Assembly (NCBI GenBank): GCA_018343915.1
Contig: JABRWF010000003.1
Location: 5,084,001 to 5,148,000 of the forward strand
DNA: 64,000 bases
Reading direction: 5' to 3'
Source of the DNA: Agroathelia rolfsii
Lineage: Eukaryota > Basidiomycota > Agaricomycetes > Amylocorticiales > Amylocorticiaceae
This document shows, one piece after another, positions 1 to 11,409 of this stretch. The notes beneath the pieces were generated by a model. The model saw only the letters and a list, made by a program, of their open reading frames with translations, was not told the origin of the DNA and did no database searches. A program made the translations under genes and the position numbers. The first letter of the stretch is position 1, and each line of letters starts with the position of its first letter.

Positions 1-1610
1 TCACGTCTAATCCCTCCGCCTCCGCGTGCTGCTTAATAAGGCCTGATCCGGGGACGATCATGGCGTAAACGCTATCCGGGACACGAACATCCGGGCCAGC
101 GGCGAGAACGATGCGAGCGGCGGAACGAAGATCTTCGATTCGGCTGTTGGTACACGAGCCAATGAAAACCTTGTCGACCTTGACTTCCTCCATAGGTGTG
201 TTGGGCGACAATCCCATATATGCGAGCGACCTTTCTGCAGAAGCCCGCTGCGTCGCATCGGTGATCTTCGAGGGATCGGGGACGGTGCCAGTGATAGGGA
301 CCACATCTTGTGGTGATGTTCCCCAAGTGACGGTGGGCGCAATGTCCTCAGCACGAATGTTGACTTCAATGTCGAATTTGGCGCCATCGTCGCTCTTGAG
401 CGTACGCCAGTATGCCTCGGCGCGATCCCAAGCCTCGTCCTTGGGTGCCAAGGGCCGATTGCGGAGGTACTCGAAGGTGACTTCATCTGGAGCAACCATA
501 CCAGCACGAGCGCCAGCTTCAATGCTCATATTGCAAACACTCATTCGCGCTTCCATGCTGAAACCACGGAAGACCGATCCAGCGTACTCGATCACGGCAC
601 CCGTACCGCCAGCAGTGCCAATGACACCAATGATATGCAGAATAACATCCTTAGACGTGACACCCTCTGCGAGGTTACCATCAACGGTGATGCGCATGTT
701 CTTGCCCTTCCTCTGGAGAAGAGTCTGTGTGGCGAGAACGTGCTCGACCTCGGATGTGCCGATACCGAAAGCCAGAGATCCGAATGCACCATGTGCTGCA
801 ATATGGTTGTAAGTGCCAAAGACCAAATGTCAGCTGTGACAAAGAAACTTACTGGATGTATGCGAATCGCCACATACACAGGTGATTCCGGGAAGCTATC
901 GTCTATACTGAGTGATCTGTCTTGTGATCATGATCAACATCTACTAACCGTAAACCCTTGTTCGGGGCCGATGATGTGGACTATGCCTATAATACAATTA
1001 ACACATGATTTGTGTAAGGATTATATCGAAACTTACCTTGTCTCCGATCTTTCAAGCCGAAATATGTCAACCCAAACTCCTTGACATTCTCCTCCAGAGC
1101 AGCACACTGGGCTCTTGAATCTGGCTCGGCGATGAAAGACTTGATATCTGTGAGTGTCTTACGTGATACCGTGCTATTGCCAGGTCGATTAACATGTGCG
1201 GAGATTGGACACTTCGGCGACTCGATGTAAATAACTCACGGAACGTTGTGATCAACTGTCGCCAGAGTGCAATCTGGCCTTCGCACTGGCCGCCCAGCTA
1301 CCCTCCTGTTCAACTGCTTTAATACGACGTGCCGGCACAAAAAAGAGGTAAAAAAACGCACAATCCTTCGAAAGCCTGAGGGCTGGTAACCTCATGTACC
1401 AAGTGTCTGCGGAGTGCATTAGTATATGCAAGTGTTGTAAGAATGTTATCGTTCACCTGTCAATGTAGATAAGAGCTAGGCCATCCTCGTTCACGTCGCT
1501 GTGTTATAAGGTAAGCTAATCGCAATCGTATGAAAATATCCACGACCATACATAACATGATCATCCCAAATCTTGTCGTAAAGCGTTCTTGGTCCCGGTG
1601 TAGCAGACAT
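1..1610 (-). CDS. LEU1: 3-isopropylmalate dehydratase (isopropylmalate isomerase), 5' part; runs off the window
   Basis: Converts 2-isopropylmalate to 3-isopropylmalate in leucine synthesis; a [4Fe-4S] enzyme, fused large plus small subunit in fungi. Seen on the minus strand: ATG at 1610 opening [17 protein letters not shown], then [60 protein letters not shown], and the cysteine motif [13 protein letters not shown] near 110-180. About seven exons are visible. Checked junctions include exon 1 at 1557-1610, exon 2 at 1457-1498 and an exon ending at 1362 that rejoins in phase. Only the LeuC-type half lies in the window; the LeuD-type swivel domain should lie to the left. The set of motifs separates it from aconitase and homoaconitase. 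No stop or frameshift was seen. It shares a roughly 420-bp divergent upstream region with the eL29 gene. Confidence 0.93.
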
Positions 1611-2029
1611 TACTGAGAGTCGGTTGGGGTGGTGGTAGTAGTGATGAGCGTCAAGATAAACCAGCAGGCGTCCAATCAGGGAATTATTAATGTAAACGTC
1701 GTGGGGAAGGCATGGCCGCACCTGCAGGTCTCTGTATTTGAACTCTCTTTTCGTCTGTGATTAGGCGTCCTTTCGGCCGACGAACAGCTCAGTCTTCGTC
1801 GGCTCCATCGGCGTTGCTCGGCCCTCGGTCTCAAGAGCACTTACATAACCGAGGTAACTGTGGCTGCAGTGGCTGGCTGAATGCTCGCACGTGACTCAGA
1901 GCTTAGCCACTTTTGTCACGCTGTATAGTACCGACTCTCACGCCACAACGCCGGAAGCAACTTTCCCATCGTCATCGTCGTTGAGCGTATCCTCAAGACC
2001 GCCCCCGACTCCCCCGCCCTTCGTTCGCC
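1611..2029. promoter_or_regulatory. Divergent promoter between LEU1 and the eL29 gene
   Basis: The 419 bp between two divergent start codons must hold both promoters. The eL29 side (about 1970-2029) is C- and T-rich just before the ATG, a common look for strongly expressed fungal genes. I saw no clear TATA box and no gene in it. Confidence 0.5.
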
Positions 2030-2479
2030 ATGGCCAAGTCCAAGAAGTGCGTACTTATGTCTCTGGCTATGTGGAAACGAGCCCGTGTCTTATTAGCTTT
2101 TCCTTGTTATCAGCCATACCAATCACAACCAGAACAAGAAGGCTCACCGTAACGGTATCAAGAAGCCTCAATCCAAGGGCAAGACTCCTTCTCTGCGCGG
2201 CGTGCGTATAGGGGGAACCTATGCTGATTTATTTCATACTGATAAAATTAATTTTTCTTAGGTCGATGCCAAGGTCTGACATATTTACGCTGCATACTTG
2301 CATCTTGCAAAAGGAAACTCACCAGTATAATTGACAACAGTTCCGCCGCAACTCCCGGTACGCCCTGATCGGCTCGGTACGTATCAAGATTCCTGTAATG
2401 CTCTATATGGAATCTTACTGTGAATATATCTATGCAGTACAAAGCCCGTGCCGCACAAAAGGCAGAAGCAGCATCATAG
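2030..2479 (+). CDS. RPL29: 60S ribosomal protein eL29
   Basis: Small basic protein of the large ribosomal subunit. Five exons: 2030-2046, 2114-2201, 2262-2273, 2341-2376 and 2438-2479. All junctions are GT-AG and the total is 195 nt, giving 64 aa plus stop. The protein opens MAKSKNHTNHNQNKKAHRNG, the signature of eL29, and ends in a short Ala/Lys/Arg tail. Length matches the family. Exon 3 is only 12 nt, which is why no single long reading frame shows the gene; a minus-strand frame at 2248-2631 is its shadow. Intron density in such a small gene is typical of basidiomycete ribosomal-protein genes. Confidence 0.97.
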
Positions 2480-3426
2480 TCACGATCATCGGTTTCGTTT
2501 TGATTAATGATGACGCCTTGGTCAACCACACTATTCTGGCCTGCCCATTCTTCCATCCTCGCAAGATCTGCTTGGAACATGGCCTTTATGCACTTTTTGT
2601 ACCAATATCCATGCACTATAGGCTCATGCATACTGTGTCTTCTGCGATGAAACTCTTTTTTTCTCTGGATATACGACTGTAAGAAACTTGTATTACTGAA
2701 CTCCCTCCAACAATTAAGGATTCAAAGTCAAGATAAGGGATTACTGGTCTACTAGCCCTCCCCCTTTTCCGCCACCTCAACTAGTATATCCAGCCCATGA
2801 ATTATTTTGTTTGCTTGGGTGCCAGTGACTGAGATAGCATCCAAAATGCGGGGATGCGACCAATAAATCGCCAACGTTATTGTGCTCAGAAAGTAGTCCG
2901 GATGGGCATTCTTCACGACGAACACCAATAGATCTCCCATAGTGAACAAAGCGTGTATTCGGACAGGTGCTGATGAGGTTGGTATCCTGCATGCGTTGAA
3001 CCACTGGCAGCAGAAATACCTCAATTGCTTGTATCAATTCCTAGTCCTATATACCCACGTATGCATGAATTACCTCAGAGAACAGCTGGAATCATGTAAT
3101 ATGTATCTGATGACGAGAGTTATTAAAATCAGGTTTGGTCTTCAAAATTTGTTTGTTGATTGATAGCTGGGTGGAAGAGGCTCTTCAATAATCGCATCTA
3201 TCAGGTTAAAATCTGACGAGACTCGACTTGCAAGCTCGCAAGGTTCGCAAGTCACACCGAGAAAGCACAATGTTGCCAATAGTCCATATCATATCATGCG
3301 ATGCATGACCATCCTAAAGTATATAGAACGAGAGCAATTACGAGCAGCATACCGTATGCATCAATTACACAGAAAGAGAGGGGAAAAAAAGACCAAATGT
3401 GATGCTGGAAGCCTCTACATGACAGT
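2480..3426. other. Intergenic DNA between eL29 and RER1, with a weak minus-strand reading frame
   Basis: No family recognised. A minus-strand frame (2752-3024, 90 aa) has ordinary-looking helical, hydrophobic composition. The overlapping frame at 2777-3037 begins with similar helical text (around AIEVFLLPVVQRMQD), so together they could be the last exons of a HEAT-like or transport-type protein, or a relic. There is no start or splice set I can defend. The 3' regions of eL29 and RER1 both end in this gap. Confidence 0.3.
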
Positions 3427-4324
3427 CTAATGGCGGTTTGCGCCATAACGCGCCTTGCGTCCGATGTCGAAAGGGACGTATTTGTACTTGATCATATGCC
3501 TTGACAACAAGGATCAGTATTCCAAAAATTCTACCCCGGGGGAACAGCACGTACTGGATCTGCCTGCGCATAGTGAGGGCAAACAGGACAAAGAAGTAGA
3601 CAAGAAGGATGGGCCAGTAGACAGGCACATCGAACATCTCAAAAAATGTGCAGAATAGAGCGACAGCCGTTGCACGAGTAGAAGAGAGCCTGTGAAAATG
3701 TTATAAAAGTCGGTGAAGGGGCAAGTCTCATCGATAACGAACCAGAACTGCCATTCAGGCAACCGGCGCACAAATGGCCTAAATTCATCGTCGCGTTGTG
3801 AGGGTAGCTCAGAAGGACCATCTTCTACGCCGCCTTCGATCTCATCAGCTAGCAAATCCTCTTGAAGGGATGGGTCAAATCGTGGCTGGAGGAAGGCAAG
3901 CAGGAGATTGAGAAGGTAGATGCCGAGGGCGTCTTAGTTGTGTGAGACAGAAATGAGTTTAGGCACAGATCATCCAAGAAAAAGATGCTTACAGCATACT
4001 AGAGTAAGATATTAGTAAAGGGATGAAAGACTAAGTTTTTGTAAAAGAACACACCAATGTACCACTGATTTGCATAAAACAATGAAATAATGCTTCAGCT
4101 AAAGTGATTATTTTCAGAATACCTTAAACACTCACGCCCTGGGCTAGCACTATCCTTAGCATAAAGATGGAAACAAGACCGGCAGTCCCAAGCCATCGGT
4201 GAAGAGTAAAAGGCGTCCACTTGTCCAGTATGGCTTGGTGTTGGCGTTGTGTCTTGTAGAGGAAGTCCCGAACACTTTGCAGAGGCGCTGGTCCGTCTGC
4301 GCCTGGATCGGTAGAGTCCATCAT
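3427..4324 (-). CDS. RER1: Rer1 family Golgi-to-ER retrieval receptor
   Basis: Four-span membrane protein of the cis-Golgi that returns escaped ER membrane proteins through COPI vesicles. Six exons on the minus strand: 4136-4324, 4055-4064, 3993-3998, 3743-3932, 3555-3689 and 3427-3499; the sum is 603 nt, giving 200 aa, the family length. Family motifs in order: [35 protein letters not shown] (across three introns), [50 protein letters not shown], and a basic tail ending KARYGANRH. The second and third exons are 10 and 6 nt, yet the reading frame and the conserved WYIVCYALG text need both. Promoter side: the LINE insertion begins 271 bp upstream of the ATG. Confidence 0.95.
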
Positions 4325-4594
4325 TGTAAAAGCGTTAGCAACGTAAGAGTGTGTATACCGAGACTCAGGCCAGGTCGTTTAACCAGAGAAGAAGGCGTTG
4401 TGGTTGGTCCCTCGGTGTCGTGTTGCAGCGCAGTGCACACATTTGGGTCGGAGACTGAACGACGGAGGCTGTCTGCTCTCGTCTCAGAGAAGGTTCCTGA
4501 GAAACGTCTATGGCCTTTGTAAACTTGAAATAATCAATCGTTACGTCAATTATGGAAATAGTCATAAATCATTCACTTGTGCTCCCATAGCTGC
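4325..4594. promoter_or_regulatory. RER1 upstream region, left half of a split divergent promoter
   Basis: Before the LINE inserted, this 270 bp and 41613-41769 formed one intergenic region of about 427 bp between the divergent RER1 and N-acetyltransferase genes. No specific binding site recognised. Confidence 0.5.
4583..4594. repeat. Left target-site duplication of the LINE
   Basis: TCCCATAGCTGC here is repeated exactly at 41601-41612, straight after the TAA tail. A 12-bp match in this place is the expected footprint of target-primed reverse transcription. Confidence 0.9.
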
Positions 4595-4698
4595 AAAACC
4601 TCTTGCCTCCCGACCATCACCACGTCGAGTGAGGTAGCACTACACTTTACTGTACACATCACATACTCTATCAAAGAAATTTATCACCAATTCAGTCA

Positions 4699-5351
4699 AT
4701 GACGGCTGCGTCTCAGGGCACGATAAGTGCCAGGAGCAAAAATTCGGCAACCCCCACAAAAAACGCCCAACAAAACACCACGCCCGACACAAACACAGAC
4801 CAAGCAACCACAGCCATTGATGATGACCTACTCAATGCAGGCTTAAGCAATCCTATGGCTGCCTTGGATATCATAATCAAAGGCATGGATGACAAGAGCA
4901 TCAACACCCCTAAGAAAGCTACATACAAGCAACTTGCAATGTTTGTCAAGCATCACCTCTCGCAAAGTGCAACAAGTGCTATCCAGCCAGCTGGGTCCAC
5001 CATGCCAGAACTCACGTACCAATCCATGAAGGGCCTTCTCCAGGAAAAATTCCAGGAGCAGGAATCCAGGCTTCGAGAAGTGCTACGCAAAGCACCTGGC
5101 CCAATCCAAGCATCAAAGACAACTGCACCAAGCTATGCTTAAGTGGCAGCAGGAGCAGTGAAAACCAAGCCCCGTGAGCATGAGGTCTTCCTGTTAATAG
5201 ACAAGGTAGATGCCAACAATGTCCTTAGGACTGGCTCACACAAGGATATATGCCTTGCTGTGCAGAAAGCCCTACATAAAGTGGACAAGGCCAGATTCCC
5301 TGTAGACTTCAGTCTATAAGGGGTACATCACACTCAATATAGGAAACTAGT
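4699..5351 (+). pseudogene. LINE ORF1 (gag-like), N-terminal part
   Basis: ATG at 4699 opens 147 aa before a TAA at 5140-5142. The same frame then reads on through recognisable gag text (HEVFLLIDK, then LRTGSHKDICLAVQKAL) until the LTR at 5352. Residues 1-60 are Thr/Asn/Gln-rich and disordered-looking. Residues about 100-140 are charged and helical, probably a multimerisation segment. The rest of ORF1, with its Cys-rich knuckles, lies 31 kb away at 36033. The role in the family is RNA binding during retrotransposition. Confidence 0.7.
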
Positions 5352-6384
5352 TATTGAACTATGGTAGTTCTTGGGTTGTATAGTGTGGCTATATGCTAGC
5401 TCACAAGTTACCTGTTATGAAGCAAACACTTACTTGTAAAGAAAAGTGCAGGCTTGAATTGTTTCCTAAGATTAGGCAAGGTTTCCTAGGTAGGAAGCAA
5501 TTAGTAACTTTGCTATACTTAAGATAAGATTGTAGCTAGTGTCCCTTTGAGACTACCTACTTGTTTTCCCTTGGGAAAGGCTTGTTTTCTTATCTTGTAG
5601 ACTTGGTAAGTCTGGGGTGAAGTTAGTACCCTAGGAGCTAGTCTTGTAGACTATTTAACTCACTATTTTCAAGTGAAATAACTTATCATTTCCAGCCAAA
5701 TTTGCTAGTGCTTATATAATACAAAATATTCTAATTTCTATAAGATTAGTAAGCCAATCCTGTGCTTATCTAATCCGCTTAGTAAGAAGAATTGCTTACA
5801 AATCAGCTTATAAATCAGCTTAGTAATATTCCTATTTGCTAAATAATATGCTTGGTAAGCAATCTGTATGCTTAGTAAGTAATTTGTATAGTATTAGTAA
5901 GTGAAAATGTCTATTTATCTCAATATCCTATTATTAGATCTGTATTAGTAATATTTTATAAACATTACTAATATTATGAATTTGCTTAGTAAATATTTTG
6001 GTGATTTATAAGCAAGGATCTAGGGCGTGAAAAATCAATTAGTAATATTCACAATGATTATTGAGAAATAAATATTTAAATGGAATTGTTTAATATTTAT
6101 GAAAAAGATATTCATAAATGATAAAGTCAAGTGACTTCAGATATAATAATCTTATCTCTGATAAGATTAGATATAATGAAATATTGAAAATATTAAATAA
6201 AAGAATATATGCATATTATTTCAATAAATATATGCATGTAAAGAATTGTTAATATCTCAACAATGAACGGTTGTAAAATCATGAAATAAATAATCATGTA
6301 TGACATGATGTTAAATAATTATTTGAAGTATTCATTGAAATTATTGGAAAGATATAAAGCCTGTAAATATTCAATCTTTCAACA
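5352..6384 (-). repeat. LTR A: LTR of the Copia-1 family, reverse orientation
   Basis: About 1,033 bp, matching the 5' LTR of Copia-1 (23071-24098) in reverse complement, including the diagnostic CATGTC variant near its U3 end. Its outer end reads TATTGAACTATGG rather than TGTTAAAC, so the terminal dinucleotide is TA. Flanks are CTAGT and CTATT, an imperfect 5-bp duplication. LINE sequence lies on the left and Copia-3 coding sequence on the right, so it may be a recombination product rather than a simple solo LTR. Confidence 0.8.
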
Positions 6385-6950
6385 CTATTAGCATTTACAA
6401 TTCCAGAATTAGAAAGTGTACTTTTAGAAGAGTCTAAAGTAAGGGAATGGACCTTTAAAGATATTGAGAAATTTAGTATCAATAATTAGAAAGATTGGAA
6501 GGAAGCATGCCGCAAGGAGCTATCAGCCCTCAAACACCGTAAAGTCTTTAAGCTGGTTGCTCTCCTAAAAGGGAAAAAGACCATTAAGAACTAATGAGCA
6601 TTTGACATTAAGTCAGATGGCTGGAAGAAGGCCTGCTTAGTAGCTAAAGGGTTCTCCCAACAAGAAGGAATTGACTTCAATGAAATCTTTTCCCCCGTTG
6701 TCCAATTTAAGACTATACGGCTAATACTAGCACTGTTGGCCCTTTAAAGCTGGCATATTATAGGTATTGATGTATATAATACATACCTATATAGTAATCT
6801 CAAAGAGGAAATATATATAGAGCAACCCAAAGGGTTCAAAGTAAAAGGGGGAGAATACATGGTAATACAATTACATAAAGCCTTGTACGGCCTAAAACAA
6901 GCCAGCCTTGCTTGGTAGAAGATGTTATCCTCATTACTCAAAGAAATGGG

Positions 6951-7831
6951 TAATAAAAGGGTTATGATATAGAATGTAATGCACGTATGTACTACTGTAA
7001 ACTTTGTTTAAACCAAATACTTACTTATTATAGAAAAGTGTAGGGTTGGTTATCTTGTTAGATAGGCTTGGATCTACAAGAAATTAGAAGCAATTAGTTT
7101 ACTTCTATATCTTTAATATAAGACTTAACTGGTGTCCCTTTGAGACTATCTACTTGTTTTCCCTTTAGGAAGGCTTGTTGTCTTATAGTATACTTAGTAA
7201 GTCTGTTAGTAAAGTTAGTACTCTAGGAGCTAGTCTTGTAGACTATTTAACTCACTATTTTCAAGTGAAATAACTTATATTTTACAGCTGATTTAGCTAG
7301 GGTTTATATACTACAAAATATTCTAATTTCTGAAGGATTTATAAGCAATGTCTTTACTTAAGTAATCTGCTTGGTAAGCAAAGAGCATAAGGTTTATGCT
7401 GACAAATCTGCTCTGTAAGCTAAGTATAGTATTTGTAAGTAAATTGAATATTTGAATGAATAGGAAAGTGATATTAGTAATATATCTCAAATATTACTAA
7501 TATCTTTAAAGGTGATTACTAATTTATTTGTGTGATTTATAAGCTGATTTATAATCACAATTGTGTATTAGTAAGTAAAGTGAATTGTTTAAACAAAAGA
7601 TATTTAAAATGAATATTTAAATGATTTTAAGAAATAAATATTGAAATATAAATATATTTTGGAAATATTCAGAATAAAGTAAATGAATAATTGCTTTATA
7701 TCTCCACAACTAATAGTTGTAAATTCTTGAAATAAATAATAGTGATAGATAAGATATAAACTAATTTATTAAAGTGTTTATTGGAATATTTGGAAAGATT
7801 GAATATATTGAAATATGCATATCTTTCAATA
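6951..7831 (-). repeat. Solo LTR B (diverged Copia-1 family), reverse orientation, inside Copia-3 RT
   Basis: About 881 bp, clearly related to the Copia-1 LTR but more diverged and shorter. It is flanked by ATGGG at 6946-6950 and 7832-7836, an exact 5-bp duplication, and removing it rejoins the Copia-3 reverse transcriptase frame at KEMG / GYQQ. Its ends read TAATAAAAG and CTTTCAATA, the TA-type ends also seen in LTR A and D. Confidence 0.85.
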
Positions 7832-8934
7832 ATGGGGTATCAACAACTTCTCTTCAACATAGGGGTTTTCCTGTACAAAGACAAAAAGAGTAATAAAATT
7901 GCCCTAGTCATATACATTGATGATGTCCTATTCTTTGGATCAAATTGGTCTGCGGTTGAGACTTTCAAAGCCCACATAATAAAACTTTGGGAATGCTAAG
8001 ACCTTGGTGATGCATGTGAGTTCCTCTGTATATATATCAAGAAATAAGGCAATAAAATCTGCCTGGATCAGATTCCATATTTGGAAAAAATTATCCAGTG
8101 GTTTGGTCTTACCAACTGTAGAAGGGTATATACACTGCTACTGGATAGTTATAGGCCCACCTAAACACTGGTCAATCTTAAAATAGATCCTAAACTCTAA
8201 CAGTACTTCCAATCTGTAATTAGAAGCCTTCTTTACATTATACTAGGTACACACCTAGACGTAGCCTTTGCGGTGACTAAGCTAGTATAATTTACCACTA
8301 ACCTAATACAAGAGCACCTGGACAAAGCATTATTTATAGCAAAGTATCTATGGATAATAAAAGACTACTAGCTAGTCTACAATAGGGATTCCAATAGTAG
8401 CTTAATTGCCTATTCAGACTTTGACTATGCTGGTAACCTAAATAACCATCACTCTATTACCAGCAATATATTTATGCTGGCAAATAGAATCTTCTCATGG
8501 AAGTCACATGCGCAACGTATAGTTGTACTCTCTTTGACCAAGGCCAAATATATAGCAGTGTTAGATTATGCCAAGCAAGTACTGTGGATTTGAAACATCC
8601 TTTCTAAACTCAAGCTACCCATGCTCCTTCCAACGCCAGTATGCTATAACAACATAGGCACCAACTTCTTAGCAGCAAATAATATAACCAATCAGAAGTC
8701 AAAATACATTGACACATAATACCATTATATTAGAAGCTATATTAAAGATGGAAAGGTTACAATCTTCTTTATAGAAGGGAATCTTAACCCCGTCAATATG
8801 TTCACAAAGAACCTGGCATTTAACAACTTCCATAAGTGCCGGCTCTTTACCGGACTTAAATTCCTAGAGCTGATTCTTCAGTACAAGATGTCCCAGTACG
8901 TTAAACAATAGAGACTATGCAGAACAAGGAGGAG

Positions 8935-9299
8935 TGTTGCAACTGTACAGAATGCCCTAGCGGCTGTGCTAAAGATACAACAAGGAAAATTAGAGCAGAG
9001 CTCCAATATTTAGTAGGAGATTAAAATACAGTATATATATAAGGTAGTAACATATTTTAATAACAACGGTTTTTCATACCTGAACTACCACCACTACCTT
9101 GCACTCATACACATACTTAAGCCTCACTGTTTATTATCTATCACCCAAGTAAGTCTAATATATAGATTATATTAGCTAGTGTGTATAGTATAGTATATAA
9201 GTATAAGTACATAGTGGTAGTATACTATGTAATATAGTATATAGTGTAGTAGCGGCCAGATGTATACACTGCTAGTCTTAGGACTGGCGCCGTTTATCA
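8935..9299 (+). repeat. 3' LTR of Copia-3
   Basis: 365 bp, from TGTTGCAACTG to GCCGTTTATCA, preceded by a purine-rich tract (GGAGGAG). It is homologous to the Copia-2 LTRs at 19855-20215 and 33490-33850. It abuts Gypsy A gag sequence. Confidence 0.88.
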
Positions 9300-9400
9300 T
9301 AGGTCTGATGGTAGATAGTGCAACCATATGGTTAAGCCTATGGTATGACAAGATCTAACGTGCAGGAGAAGGTTAAAGGGCAGAAGGCCTAGTAACATTT

Positions 9401-10140
9401 GTGGAGGTCCTACAAAGTTTCAAAACACTGTTTAGAGCTTTTGACAAAAAAGTAGCAGTACAAGATCAGCTGCAAAACCTCAAGCAAGGGTCTACCTCCA
9501 CTCAAAACTTTGGAATGGCCTTTATGCTACTAGGAAGAAGAACAGGATTATTAGATGATGATCTGAGAGAGAAGTACCTAGAAAGAATGAACATTAAACT
9601 CAGATGTATCATTACAGGTTGGGATAGGGATACATCCACCCTTCAACTTCTTATGAGTACAGCACATAATGCCAAAGTCAACCTTATAAAGGAGGAAATG
9701 TTGTCTAATCAAAGATATTGGTACAATAATAACCCACAAACAGATCTTCAAAAAAGTAATCCAGATGCTATAGATATTTTGGCAACTATCTTAGGAGAGA
9801 AATCCAAGTCATCAAAAAACCTATTTATGAGTGCAGGATCTACTCAGCAGTCCTTCCCATTGCAAGTAGCTACAATGCAAAATTAACCTGCTACAATATT
9901 AAATAACCCCTTCCAATAAAATAATATTGTATGTTACAATTATCAAAAGAAGGGATATATTGCACAGGATTGTTGAAGCCCCAAAGTAGACAGAGTTAGA
10001 ACTAATAACCCATTTCAAAAAGTAGCTGTAGCTTCATCAACAACGCCAATACTAACACCGGCAGTGGATGGCCAGAATTTATCTACCATGATATAGCAAG
10101 ACATGCTCAATATGCTACAAGAACAGGGCTAAATAATTGC
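9401..10140 (+). pseudogene. Gypsy A gag
   Basis: Open for 161 codons to 9886 and then continuing past stops. It starts VEVLQSFKTLF with no ATG, because the true N-terminus is missing. The family knuckle CX2CX4HX4C is broken: around 9930-9975 it reads CYNYQKKGYIAQDC, so the second Cys and the His are both Tyr, each explicable by one transition. The normal role is the capsid and nucleocapsid. Confidence 0.75.
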
Positions 10141-10249
10141 GGCTCTTAAAGACAAATTAGGTTTTTAGAATGGTCAGAGTATGAGGCCAATGCTTCTAAC
10201 CAGTATGTACAAAATAAAATTTCCTCTTTCTCTATTTCTTCCTTATTTT

Positions 10250-10477
10250 CAATTTCTTCTTCTACTATACAAGGTATGAATGGACAACACCTGAAAATTC
10301 CTTTCATGTTCCATAGACATTTCTCTACCATTTCTATTTCTGTAATGATTGATTTAGGAGCTTCTTCTACTTTTATTAACAAAAAATTTATAGACAAAAA
10401 TAATATAAAAACACTAAAATTACAAAAACCAATTCCTCTGTATAATATTGATAATTCACCTAATGTAATTGGATTTA
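10250..10477 (+). pseudogene. Gypsy A protease, N-terminal part, interrupted by Gypsy B
   Basis: The aspartic protease active site is seen as MIDLGASSTFI, where the family has D-S-G; the Ser to Leu change is a single C to T. Text before and after parallels the intact protease of Gypsy B (FHRHFS, then PIPLYNID). The frame breaks at 10477 where the Gypsy B LTR begins and resumes at 17535. Confidence 0.75.
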
Positions 10478-11314
10478 TGTTAAGGGTACTTCTTGACTAG
10501 ACGTAGACGTTTGGGCTTAGTGTGCCTACTTTATCTTTGTACAAATCAAAGGGCACACACTTAACACAAAATTAAAGTACCTAAGTAATAATAATTTTCC
10601 CACGTAGGTATACCCTATTCTATTGGGGGCCTACAGGTACTCTCTTACTATTCTTACGGAAGCTTCTTGCTACAAGTTCACACGCTTATGCCGGGATTTG
10701 CACCATGGCCTATTATAAGGAAAAAGGAGGTAGCTAGGACAGGGAAGGCTAGGCCTTGGTTGGAGATACCCTGAAGGCAAAGTTGTTATTTAGTAATTTA
10801 TTAGCTAATGAATACAAAATGTTTACTTGCCTGAAGGCAAAGAGGTCAAAGCTGAGCTCTTCAGGACAAGTTACATGCTTTATTTATACTGTTTGTTAAT
10901 GGCCCGTGCACAGCTTTGGGGGTCTGTGCGCAGTCAGGAATAGAAGTATGAAATGTGGCAATGCAGGGGAAGAACATTTACCCTAACTCCACTAGGCATT
11001 TGTATGGAGCTCCTTGTGGAGTGGAACCAGTATCCGTTAGGAATTATTCTTAGTAGAAAGGCTGTGCTTTCTAGGCTATGCGTGATGATGAAAGTGAAGG
11101 CGCACAGCCCCAAGATTACTCCTGTGACATGCGGCTTGGAACACATGAGGGCCAATCAGGTGATTGCTGCACTGCCCACAGTCCATGCCCTAAAGGGTAA
11201 TTAAAATAAGAAAAATAAGGAAAGAAACAGAGAAAATGGTAAAACAAAAGAAATACAAGTCCAAATATTACAAGAAATATACCAAAAAATTGGCAAAATT
11301 TCTATCTCATGACA
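10478..11314 (-). repeat. Gypsy B 3' LTR
   Basis: 837 bp; read on the plus strand it runs from TGTTAAGGGTACTTC to CTCATGACA. It is the downstream LTR for the minus-strand element, next to the polypurine tract at 11315-11328. Confidence 0.92.
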
Positions 11315-11409
11315 TTACCCCCTTCCTAGGGGGATTTTCTCCGGAACATCCCTAGTTCTCACGCTCCTCCAATTTTCTCCGTGGGTCCGTCTGTAAAGTT
11401 TTCAAGTGG

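Larger units (their letters stand above)
6385..9299 (+). mobile_element. Copia-3: 3' half of a decayed Copia retrotransposon
   Basis: Contains the region before the reverse transcriptase (ESVLLEESKVREWTFKD), reverse transcriptase (6482-6950, resuming after LTR B at about 7837 with YIDDVLF), RNase H (SDFDYAGN, then LTKAKYIAVLD at about 8410-8570), a terminal stop at 8909-8911, and the 3' LTR. Many TAG and TGA codons replace Trp or Gln. It belongs to the same family as Copia-2: the stretches at 8170-8910 and 32140-33466 align almost base by base. Protease and integrase are absent, cut off at LTR A. Confidence 0.85.

Noticed and set aside
111..812. 233-codon plus-strand frame at the left edge
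   Set aside because: It is the antisense shadow of LEU1, whose motifs read clearly on the minus strand.
2248..2631. 127-codon minus-strand frame
   Set aside because: Overlaps the five-exon eL29 gene on the other strand and has no family look.
2752..3024. 90-codon minus-strand frame as a gene
   Set aside because: Composition is plausible but no start, splice set or family supports it; kept only as a note in the intergenic entry.
5347..6389. LTR A as a simple solo LTR
   Set aside because: The CTAGT/CTATT flanks nearly match, but the left flank reads as LINE and the right as Copia, so a clean insertion in one sequence is not supported.
9300..9400. A 5' LTR for Gypsy A
   Set aside because: Only about 100 bp separate the Copia-3 LTR from gag text and none resembles the 34797 LTR.
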